Assembly (NCBI GenBank): GCA_017938785.1
Contig: JAGBAU010000329.1
Location: 1 to 8,291 of the forward strand
DNA length: 8,291 bases
From: Clostridia bacterium
Lineage (GTDB): Bacteria; Bacillota_A; Clostridia; Christensenellales; Aristaeellaceae
Reading direction: 5' to 3'
Positions 1 to 5,698 of the stretch are shown in pieces (the stretch's first letter is position 1; each line of letters opens with the position of its first letter). A program made the translations under genes and the position numbers. Below the pieces are notes generated by a model. The model was given only the letters and a program-made list of their open reading frames with translations, did no database searches and had not been told where the DNA came from.

Positions 1-596
1 ACCGTATTCATGATGTAATAGAACAGACCCGCAATGATGAACGGCATGAAGCTCGCCTGGGAATTGGCAATCTGCTTGCCGATGGAGAACATCTCCTGAT
101 AGGCCACGGTGAAGGCAAAGGAGGTATCTTTGACCAGGGTGATGACTTCGTTGGTCACCGAGGGAAGAACCCGCTTCACCACCTGGGGCAGGATGATGCG
201 CATGAAGGTCTGGAATTTGTTGTAGCCCAGTACAGACGCAGCCTCATACTGGCCCACGGGCATGGATTCGATGCCGCCACGGTAGATCTCGGCGAAGTAT
301 GCCGCATAGTTCAGGGCGAAAGCCACGATGATGGGAATCAGCTTGTTGCGGGAAACGCCCATTCCGAACAGATAGAAGGGGCCGTAGGTCACCGCCAGCA
401 GCTGCAGCATCAGCGGCGTACCGCGCATGATGGAAATATACACCTGGGTGATGGCGCGCAGGGGCTTGATCTTGCTCATGCGCATGGCGGCAATCACAAA
501 GCCCAGCGGCAGCGAGAAGAGCACCGTGAGGAAAAAGATGCTACAGGTTCTCCCCAGGCCCTCGCTCATTTTCAGGATCATGGCGGTAATCGTCAT
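1..596 (-). CDS. Polar amino acid ABC transporter permease (partial, C-terminus cut off)
   Basis: Membrane subunit of an ABC importer for polar amino acids (His/Glu/Gln/Arg/cystine type); it forms the channel and docks the ATPase. The 198 visible codons contain hydrophobic segments around residues 19-38, 62-80, 86-102 and 183-197. The hallmark EAA loop, which contacts the ATPase, is at residues 118-138: it begins EAASVLG and ends IILPQ. An MRGTPLMLQL segment at residues 57-66 is also typical of the family. Family members are about 215-225 aa, so only roughly the last 20 residues are missing past the left edge. The start at 596 is chosen because GAGGT (minus strand, 609-605) sits 8 nt upstream; an in-frame ATG at 611 has no ribosome-binding site. 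It follows the binding-protein gene with a 126-nt gap holding a stem-loop. The ATPase gene would be expected further left. The substrate cannot be read from the sequence. Confidence 0.93.
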   Translation of the reverse strand, partial: MTITAMILKMSEGLGRTCSIFFLTVLFSLPLGFVIAAMRMSKIKPLRAITQVYISIMRGTPLMLQLLAVTYGPFYLFGMGVSRNKLIPIIVAFALNYAAYFAEIYRGGIESMPVGQYEAASVLGYNKFQTFMRIILPQVVKRVLPSVTNEVITLVKDTSFAFTVAYQEMFSIGKQIANSQASFMPFIIAGLFYYIMNT

Positions 597-604
597 TTTT
601 TCAT

Positions 605-609
605 ACCTC
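605..609 (-). promoter_or_regulatory. Ribosome-binding site of the permease gene
   Basis: GAGGT on the minus strand, 8 nt before the ATG at 596. It supports that start over the in-frame ATG at 611, which has no Shine-Dalgarno sequence. Confidence 0.65.
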
Positions 610-618
610 ATTTACGCA

Positions 619-655
619 GGCATGGGGTTATCGCTTACGCCATAACCCCGATGCC
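619..655 (-). promoter_or_regulatory. Intercistronic stem-loop between binding protein and permease genes
   Basis: An inverted repeat pairs GGCAT + GGGGTTAT (619-631) with ATAACCCC + ATGCC (642-655), with one bulged base and a 10-nt loop: about 13 base pairs. On the transcribed (minus) strand no U-run follows it, so it is unlikely to be a full terminator. In ABC operons a stable hairpin in this position often protects the upstream binding-protein mRNA from 3' decay or partly stops transcription, giving more binding protein than permease. The pairing is seen; that role is inferred. Confidence 0.6.
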
Positions 656-722
656 CTTTATTTTTGTTTGGGAGTATTTACTTATTTCGACTTCAATTTG
701 GTTTTTCCTTCCAAAGGAGGGA

Positions 723-1496
723 TTAGCCTTCCAGCAGGCACAGTGCGCTGGTATCCAGGCCGTACTTTTCTGCCAGGGAGAGGTAGGTGCCGTCTTCCAC
801 CAGCTGCATGATGGCTGCTTCAACCTTGTCGCAAACCTCTGCATCTTCCTTGCGGAAGCAGATGCCGTACTGTTCGGGAGCGATGGATTCCTCGAGCATC
901 ACGTACTCGTCGCCGTATTCAGCGATCTTGCCGGCGGCCACGCCGATGTCGATGGCGATGGCGTCGATGGAACCGGCCATCAGCTCGGTGAAGCACACGT
1001 TGTAGTTCTCGAAGCGCTGCAGCTCTGCGAAAGTGGCGGTCAGGTCAGCCTTGTCGCCGGAGAGCAGGATGTCTGCGGAGGTGCCCAGCTGAACGCCCAC
1101 GATCTTGCCGGCCAGGTCGTCCAGGGTGACGATTTCGTTGGCCTTCTTGGTCAGGATCATCTGGCTGTTGTTGGAGTAGGCCATGGAGAGTTCATAGGCT
1201 TCCGGATCCAGAACGTCGATGGTCAGGCCGGACCAGATGCAGTCGATTTCCTTGGCGTCCAGGGTAATCAGCTTTGTATCCCAGTTGATCGGAACCAGTT
1301 CCAGGCCCCAGCCGTTGATTTCGCAAACCTTCTTGCACATTTCGATGTCGTAGCCGGTATATTCGCCGTCGTCACCCATGTAGGTGTAGGGCGGATATTC
1401 TGCATCAAAACCCATCTTGAAAGTGTAGCCTTCCGCGAAGCATGCGGAGCAGAGAACCAGGATCAGGGCGATTGCCAGGGCGATAATCTTCTTCAT
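723..1496 (-). CDS. Amino acid ABC transporter substrate-binding protein (family 3)
   Basis: Extracellular binding protein that captures an amino acid and delivers it to the permease encoded next. The 257-aa product has a signal peptide (MKK, then a hydrophobic core to about residue 15). The mature part has the SBP_bac_3 pattern: FDAEYPPYTYM at 30-40, GYDIEM at 48-53, IDCIWSGLTID at 84-94, GVQLGTSAD at 134-142 and IDAIAID at 177-183. Length is normal for the family. A longer reading from an ATG at 1502 is possible, but AGGAGG would then be only 2 nt away; from 1496 the spacing is 8 nt. Membrane attachment is unclear: CSAC (16-19) is a poor lipobox, and cleavage after CFA (19-21) is an alternative. 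The arginine that usually holds the ligand carboxylate just after the G-x-T motif is absent, since residues 91-110 contain no Arg. Nine cysteines are unusual for an exported protein and would fit an anaerobe. First gene of the operon. Confidence 0.94.
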   Translation of the reverse strand: MKKIIALAIALILVLCSACFAEGYTFKMGFDAEYPPYTYMGDDGEYTGYDIEMCKKVCEINGWGLELVPINWDTKLITLDAKEIDCIWSGLTIDVLDPEAYELSMAYSNNSQMILTKKANEIVTLDDLAGKIVGVQLGTSADILLSGDKADLTATFAELQRFENYNVCFTELMAGSIDAIAIDIGVAAGKIAEYGDEYVMLEESIAPEQYGICFRKEDAEVCDKVEAAIMQLVEDGTYLSLAEKYGLDTSALCLLEG

Positions 1497-1504
1497 TTTC
1501 ATTT

Positions 1505-1510
1505 CCTCCT
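1505..1510 (-). promoter_or_regulatory. Ribosome-binding site of the binding-protein gene
   Basis: AGGAGG on the minus strand, 8 nt from the ATG at 1496 but only 2 nt from the ATG at 1502. It therefore favours the shorter protein beginning MKKII. Confidence 0.75.
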
Positions 1511-1521
1511 GAATTTCGTTT

Positions 1522-1550
1522 GCCGTTTGTTCACGGCGGGTTGTTTGTTC
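1522..1550 (-). promoter_or_regulatory. Leader repeats upstream of the binding-protein gene
   Basis: The probable 5' leader holds a small hairpin, GCCGT (1522-1526) pairing with ACGGC (1533-1537) around a 6-nt loop. It also holds an exact direct repeat, GTTTGTTC at 1525-1532 and 1543-1550, with starts 18 bp apart. Either could be a regulatory site or an mRNA structure near the ribosome-binding site. No known motif is recognised. Confidence 0.3.
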
Positions 1551-1553
1551 GTC

Positions 1554-1571
1554 GTGGTATCAGTTTACCAC
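1554..1571. promoter_or_regulatory. Inverted repeat, possible operator
   Basis: GTGGTA (1554-1559) and TACCAC (1566-1571) form a perfect 6-bp inverted repeat around 6 nt. It lies where a regulator of the leftward ABC operon could bind, upstream of its leader. I found no convincing -35/-10 pair for the leftward operon, so its promoter position remains unknown. Confidence 0.3.
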
Positions 1572-1682
1572 TTTAGTGTAGTAAAATAACAGCATGTTTT
1601 GATGTAGTTTTTGTTAATTTTATTTAAAGATTCAACTTTGCATGTTTTCTTCCGACTTTTTACAAAAATCCTCGAAAAAGCG

Positions 1683-1711
1683 CTTACAAATTCATGATTC
1701 AGATTTATAAT
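1683..1711 (+). promoter_or_regulatory. Promoter of the MATE-HD unit
   Basis: A perfect -10 box TATAAT (1706-1711) lies 17 bp after CTTACA (1683-1688), a 4-of-6 match to the -35 consensus. Transcription would begin near 1718, giving a leader of about 20 nt before the MATE start at 1739. It also rules out the upstream in-frame ATG at 1694, which lies inside the promoter. Confidence 0.7.
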
Positions 1712-1725
1712 AGCCTTAGATATGT

Positions 1726-1730
1726 GGAGG
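1726..1730 (+). promoter_or_regulatory. Ribosome-binding site of the MATE gene
   Basis: GGAGG, extended to GGAGGTGAT, 8 nt before the ATG at 1739. Near-perfect complement to the 16S rRNA tail, and it fixes this start. Confidence 0.8.
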
Positions 1731-1738
1731 TGATTTCC

Positions 1739-3115
1739 ATGCCCCGAGCCCGGAACAACTACGAGCTGGACATGACCCATGGCAAGCTCATTCCCAAGAT
1801 TGCAGCCTTTGCCTTCCCGCTGATGGTGACCAGCATCCTGCAGCTTCTGTACAATGCGGCGGACATCATCGTTGTGGGACGCTGGGCGGGTCCTCAATCC
1901 CTGGCGGCGGTGGGCTCCACCAGCGCGCTGATCAACCTGATCGTGAACGTATTCCTGGGGCTTTCCATCGGCACCAACGTGCTGGCTGCGAAGTTCTACG
2001 GCGCAGGTGATTACAAAAACACCCAGGAAACGGTGCACACCTCCATCACCGTCAGCCTGATCGGCGGCGTGGTGCTGGGCGTATTCGGCTTCGTCATGGG
2101 CGGTACCTTCCTCAGCTGGATGGGTTCCCCGGACGATGTTCTTCCACTGGCTACCACCTACATCCGCATCTACTTTCTGGGCATGCCCTTCAACATGCTC
2201 TACAACTTCGGCGCCGCCGTACTGCGCGCTGTAGGCGATACCCGTCGCCCGCTGTATTTCCTGTTCTTCTCCGGTCTGGTGAACGTGATTCTCAACCTGA
2301 TCTTCGTCATCTTCTTCAATATGGGCGTAGCGGGCGTCGCCTGGGCCACCATCATCTCCCAGCTGGTTTCCGCAGCACTGGTCGTGATATGCCTCATCCA
2401 CACCGACGGCTATGTTCACCTGGATGTGAAAAAGCTGCGCATCTACAAGGATAAGCTGCTGGAGATCGCACGCATCGGCCTGCCCGCGGGTTTCCAGGGT
2501 GCATGCTTCTCCATCTCCAATGTACTGATCCAGTCCACGGTGAACAGCTATGGTTCCGTGGTCGTGGCGGGCAATTCCGCTGCGCAGAACCTGGAAGGCT
2601 TCGTCTATGTGGCCATGAACGCCTTCCACCAGGCGGCCATCACCTTCGTCAGCACCAATATCGGCGCAGGCAAGAACAGTCGCATCCGCAAGACTATCGG
2701 CGCCTGCATCTTTCTGGTCACCCTGGTGGGCGTTGTAATGTGCGGCCTGCTGCTGTTGTTTGCCCCGCAGCTGCTGGGCATCTATTCCACCGAAGCGGAC
2801 GTGATCGCGGCAGGCATGATCCGCCTGAGCATCATCGCCAGCACCTATTTCATCTGCGGCGTAATGGACGTCCTGAGCGGCATTATGCGCGGCATGGGTG
2901 CGGCAGTAGTTCCCATGGTGGTATCGGTTCTGGGCGCATGCGCATTCCGCATCTTCTGGATTTACGCCGTCCTGCCCTCCTTCGGCACCCTGAACGCGCT
3001 GTACATCTCCTATCCCATCTCCTGGGTACTCACCGGCGGCGTGCACTTCATCTGCTGCCTGTTCCTGCTCAGGCGCTTCCCCGTAAACCTGCAAAAGGAG
3101 GCTGAACTTGCGTGA
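1739..3115 (+). CDS. MATE family efflux transporter
   Basis: Twelve-helix membrane antiporter of the multidrug and toxic compound extrusion family (MatE), which expels organic compounds in exchange for H+ or Na+. The 458-aa length is normal. The two homologous lobes are visible. The N-lobe has LYNAADIIVVGRWAG at 37-51 (Asp42 is a conserved helix-1 position), AAKFYGAGD at 83-91 and VLRAVGDTRRP at 161-171. The C-lobe has GLPAGFQ at 247-253 and the matching NIGAGKNSRIRK at 307-318. Hydrophobic helices run through to about residue 447. The start at 1739 is chosen from its strong ribosome-binding site; a longer reading from 1694 would begin within the promoter. The stop overlaps the GTG of the HD-domain gene by 4 bp, so the two are co-transcribed and probably translationally coupled. 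The substrate cannot be predicted. It is transcribed divergently from the amino acid ABC operon. Confidence 0.96.
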   Translation: MPRARNNYELDMTHGKLIPKIAAFAFPLMVTSILQLLYNAADIIVVGRWAGPQSLAAVGSTSALINLIVNVFLGLSIGTNVLAAKFYGAGDYKNTQETVHTSITVSLIGGVVLGVFGFVMGGTFLSWMGSPDDVLPLATTYIRIYFLGMPFNMLYNFGAAVLRAVGDTRRPLYFLFFSGLVNVILNLIFVIFFNMGVAGVAWATIISQLVSAALVVICLIHTDGYVHLDVKKLRIYKDKLLEIARIGLPAGFQGACFSISNVLIQSTVNSYGSVVVAGNSAAQNLEGFVYVAMNAFHQAAITFVSTNIGAGKNSRIRKTIGACIFLVTLVGVVMCGLLLLFAPQLLGIYSTEADVIAAGMIRLSIIASTYFICGVMDVLSGIMRGMGAAVVPMVVSVLGACAFRIFWIYAVLPSFGTLNALYISYPISWVLTGGVHFICCLFLLRRFPVNLQKEAELA

Positions 3116-3600
3116 CCATCGGCTCCGTGATCACTGCCATGATCGAAACCCTGCAGGGCAACCTGCATGAAATCGAGCATATGCTCAAGGTATACGGCTA
3201 TGCCAAAGCCATCGGCGAGGAGGAAAACCTCGACGTTGCCACCCAGCGTATCCTGGAAATTGCCGCTGTGGTCCACGACATCGGCATCCCCTTCGCCATG
3301 GAAAAATACGGCAACGACGCAGGCCCCTACCAGGAGGAGCTTGGCCCCGGCGCCGCCCGTCCCCTGCTCGAAAAGCTGGGCTGCGATGAAGAGACCATCG
3401 ACCGCGTCTGCTACCTCGTGGGCCACCACCACACCACAAACAATGTGAACGGCATCGATTACCGCATCCTGCTGGAGGCGGATTTCCTGGTGAACGCCGC
3501 CCATAAGCAGCTGGGCTCCAAGGCTGTGCTCGCCGCAAAGGAGAGTTTTTTCCGCACGAAAACCGGCATCCGTTACCTGGAAAGCTGCCTGCTCAAATAA
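3112..3600 (+). CDS. HD-domain metal-dependent phosphohydrolase
   Basis: Small (162 aa) cytoplasmic protein with an HD domain, a fold that usually hydrolyses nucleotides or other phosphoesters with bound metal ions. The metal-binding pattern is complete: His23 in IEHMLKV, His55-Asp56 in VVHDIGIP, and Asp124 in LLEADFLVNA. A GHHHTT cluster at 104-109 supplies further possible ligands. There is no signal peptide or membrane segment and no second domain. The GTG start is supported by AAGGAGG (3095-3101) 10 nt upstream; its GTGA overlaps the TGA of the MATE gene, indicating translational coupling. A strong hairpin begins 6 nt after the stop, so this ends the two-gene unit. The substrate is unknown. 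Many stand-alone clostridial HD proteins of this size are annotated only at family level, and the link to the transporter is not explained. Confidence 0.9.
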   Translation: MTIGSVITAMIETLQGNLHEIEHMLKVYGYAKAIGEEENLDVATQRILEIAAVVHDIGIPFAMEKYGNDAGPYQEELGPGAARPLLEKLGCDEETIDRVCYLVGHHHTTNNVNGIDYRILLEADFLVNAAHKQLGSKAVLAAKESFFRTKTGIRYLESCLLK

Positions 3601-3605
3601 GCTTG

Positions 3606-3638
3606 AACCCCGCCGCAGAAGACGTCTGTGGCGGGGTT
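3606..3638 (+). terminator. Terminator hairpin of the MATE-HD unit
   Basis: AACCCCGCCGCAGA (3606-3619) pairs with TCTGTGGCGGGGTT (3625-3638): 14 bp with one G-U pair and a 5-nt loop. It starts 6 nt after the HD gene stop. The tail ATTTAT is only moderately U-rich, and a second hairpin follows at 3650. Confidence 0.75.
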
Positions 3639-3647
3639 ATTTATACG

Positions 3648-3677
3648 AAAAAAGGAAGCGCATATGCGCTTCCTTTT
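3648..3677 (-). terminator. Bidirectional terminator palindrome
   Basis: Positions 3650-3677 are a perfect 28-nt palindrome centred on CATATG; the core stem is GGAAGCGC/GCGCTTCC with an ATAT loop. On the minus strand it lies 3 nt after the stop of the L,D-transpeptidase gene and ends in a run of six U (A-run 3648-3653), a textbook intrinsic terminator. On the plus strand it ends in TTTT and so backs up the hairpin at 3606-3638. Confidence 0.85.
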
Positions 3678-3680
3678 GGT

Positions 3681-5600
3681 TTACATCAGCTGGAACTGCA
3701 GGTGAGTATCCTGCATGAATCCTTCCTTTTTCTTGTAGCGAATCTTCACCCAGCCGCTTTCATTGTCGATCTTCACAACCTCAACGGTGGTACCGACTTC
3801 GATTCTGCCAACAACCTTGGCATCCTCCGAAGGCTCCTTGTAGGCCTTAACGCTTTCGGACTTGCCCGCCAGAACCACCACAGCCCTGATGTTGCCGTTT
3901 TCGGTGTCCAGCTTGTCCACATAGCTTTCTTCCTCAACCTCGGTGCTCTCGATCGCGCCCACGCCGCCCTGCCAGGTGGTCAGGTAATCGTTGAGCAGGT
4001 AGCCGATCTGTTCATCATAGCCCACCTTGGTGTAGCCGTTTTCCACGGCCAGCACGCGCATATCGGTTCCATTGGGAACCTCTGCAAGGATTGCTCCATC
4101 GCTGCTGGCGGTTGCGCGCAGGTTGAGATTCACGCCATCAGAACCGGTATTGACGGTAACATAGTCCACCAGTTCATCGGCGGAGCTGACGAAATCTTCG
4201 CTGGCATAGTAGGCGGAGAATTCATCGGCGGCCTTCACGGCGCCTGCCTTGTATTCGGCCATGGTATGGCCCAGCTGGTAGCTCTTGCCGTCGGCATCAT
4301 ACCTCATGACCACATTGTAATCGTTGTAGGGCTTCAGGTATTTGCTCATGATGAAGCCATCCTGGGTGCCCACGGTAATGCTGGACCAATCGCCCTTGCT
4401 GGCATTGAGCACAACCCGGTCTCCGTTGGTAAGCTTGCCCAGGTTCTTGCTGTCGGTATCCGGCTGGGAGCGGACAATGATATTGTTGTTGGAAATCATT
4501 GTTGCCATATGAATCTCTTCCGTGGTCATCTCCGGCTTGGGCACGCTGCCTGCGCCGAAGGTTTCCTCCAGCTTCTCCACCTGGTGATACAGCGCTTGCT
4601 GAACCTCGGCATTGGCCACGCCATTGGTAACATAGCCGCAGGCTGCCTGGAAACCCTTCACCGCATTGGTGACGTCCAGATCGTACACGCTGTCGATTTC
4701 ACCCTCATAAACGCCCAGGGTCTGCAGGGCCGTCTGCAATTTCTTCACAACCGGGCCGCTGCGGCCTTCCTTCAGGGTCACCTGGCCGTGGGACACGGGT
4801 GCATCTGCGGAGAAGAGCACTTCCTGTAGTTCAGGGGTGGTGATGCCGGTCTGGGCCAGGCCCAGGTCCTCCTGCACATGCTTCACGGCCACGATGGTAT
4901 CGGTATCATAGCGGCCGCCCAGATCGCCCTCGTAGTAGCCCAGGTCCGCCAGGCGATACTGCAGATCCTGTACTTCGGTGCCGCCGGAACCGCGGCCCAG
5001 AGCATCCTCGGAATAACCCAGGAACTCATTATAGGTCATGCCGCCCTCGCCCGTATAGGAGGAAACGAGCAGCAGCTGGCGAAGCTCCTCGGTCTTTTCT
5101 TCGCTCTTGTAGATCTTGACCAGAGTGCCCTCCAGGCACTTCTTGGCGATGAACTTCGCATCATCCACGCGCAGGCGCATACAGCCGTGGGAAGTGGGCA
5201 TACCGAAATCCCGCAGGGCCTCCTCCTGCATGGTGGATTCATCCTTCTTGTCGAAGGGCAGGGAATGGAACATATAGCCCAGGTAGATGCGGGTGGCAAA
5301 CTTCACGAAGCAATCGTACTGGCCCAGCCACAGCCACTCGCCGCGTTCTGCCACGCGGCCCTTCTCCGTCAGGTAGAAGGTGCCGTTGGGCGTGCAGTCG
5401 TTCATGCCGGAGGAGGTGAGCATCTGGCGGGCGATGGTATCATCCGCCGTGTTGTAGATGGTCACAATCTGGTTGGTCACATCCACGCCGATGTAATAGG
5501 GCATGTTGTAGCCCGCATCCATGTTTCCTGCCATCGCGGGGATGCTGCCCGCCAGGAGCATGAGCGCCATCACTGCGGCGATCAATTTCTTCAAACGCAT
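3681..5600 (-). CDS. Secreted L,D-transpeptidase with peptidoglycan-binding and SH3b repeats (copy B)
   Basis: Cell-wall enzyme expected to form or exchange 3-3 cross-links, or attach substituents, at the L-D bond of peptide stems outside the membrane. The 639-aa product has a signal peptide (cleavage probably after PAMA, residue 24). A YkuD domain follows at about 37-165, with catalytic Cys140 in SHGCMRLR, His138, and an earlier His112 in FHSLPF. Two PG_binding_1 repeats lie at about 205-262 and 277-338 (for example LQYRLADLGYYEG). Three SH3b-like repeats lie at about 372-425, 480-542 and 582-634. The start at 5600 has TGAGG 7 nt upstream; a TTG at 5606 is a poorer alternative. It follows a paralogue of identical length on the same strand, 98 bp away. 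An extended -10 promoter in that gap suggests independent expression, though read-through from the upstream copy is possible because no terminator is visible between them. The catalytic residues look intact. Confidence 0.93.
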   Translation of the reverse strand: MRLKKLIAAVMALMLLAGSIPAMAGNMDAGYNMPYYIGVDVTNQIVTIYNTADDTIARQMLTSSGMNDCTPNGTFYLTEKGRVAERGEWLWLGQYDCFVKFATRIYLGYMFHSLPFDKKDESTMQEEALRDFGMPTSHGCMRLRVDDAKFIAKKCLEGTLVKIYKSEEKTEELRQLLLVSSYTGEGGMTYNEFLGYSEDALGRGSGGTEVQDLQYRLADLGYYEGDLGGRYDTDTIVAVKHVQEDLGLAQTGITTPELQEVLFSADAPVSHGQVTLKEGRSGPVVKKLQTALQTLGVYEGEIDSVYDLDVTNAVKGFQAACGYVTNGVANAEVQQALYHQVEKLEETFGAGSVPKPEMTTEEIHMATMISNNNIIVRSQPDTDSKNLGKLTNGDRVVLNASKGDWSSITVGTQDGFIMSKYLKPYNDYNVVMRYDADGKSYQLGHTMAEYKAGAVKAADEFSAYYASEDFVSSADELVDYVTVNTGSDGVNLNLRATASSDGAILAEVPNGTDMRVLAVENGYTKVGYDEQIGYLLNDYLTTWQGGVGAIESTEVEEESYVDKLDTENGNIRAVVVLAGKSESVKAYKEPSEDAKVVGRIEVGTTVEVVKIDNESGWVKIRYKKKEGFMQDTHLQFQLM

Positions 5601-5607
5601 ATTCAAA

Positions 5608-5612
5608 CCTCA
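5608..5612 (-). promoter_or_regulatory. Ribosome-binding site of L,D-transpeptidase copy B
   Basis: TGAGG on the minus strand, 7 nt before the ATG at 5600. The stretch GAGGTTTGAATATG closely resembles GAGGGTTGAAATATG before copy A, so the start region was duplicated too. It favours ATG 5600 over TTG 5606. Confidence 0.65.
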
Positions 5613-5657
5613 TGTATCGTCTTCGTCTGTGGTGTGAAAAAAGGATCCGTATACCTG

Positions 5658-5687
5658 ATTATAGCATACATGCCATTCCATGCACAA
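5658..5687 (-). promoter_or_regulatory. Promoter of L,D-transpeptidase copy B
   Basis: On the minus strand, TGCTATAAT gives a perfect -10 box (5658-5663) with the extended TGn element. An 18-bp spacer separates it from a weak -35, TTGTGC (5682-5687). The leader would be about 50 nt. An extended -10 often makes up for a poor -35. Confidence 0.6.
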
Positions 5688-5698
5688 GCTTTGGGAGA

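Noticed and set aside
651..1589. 312-codon plus-strand frame opposite the binding-protein gene
   Set aside because: Antisense to a well-supported gene, without a ribosome-binding site or recognisable domain.
1657..1668. TTTTT-AC-AAAAA inverted repeat
   Set aside because: Too short and AT-only; expected by chance in this AT-rich gap.
1694..1738. Longer N-terminus for the MATE protein
   Set aside because: The ATG at 1694 lies between the -35 and the TATAAT of the gene's own promoter, and the strong ribosome-binding site points to 1739.
1565..3094. 509-codon open frame on the minus strand opposite the MATE gene
   Set aside because: Its composition is His/Asp/Gln/Ala-rich with no hydrophobic core or motif, and it lies wholly over a confident transporter gene.
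2503..3105. 200-codon plus-strand frame inside the MATE gene
   Set aside because: Arg/His/Pro-rich out-of-frame shadow of the transporter.
5604..5606. TTG start for L,D-transpeptidase copy B
   Set aside because: The TTG lies 1 nt after the Shine-Dalgarno sequence, too close; ATG at 5600 has the same spacing as in copy A.
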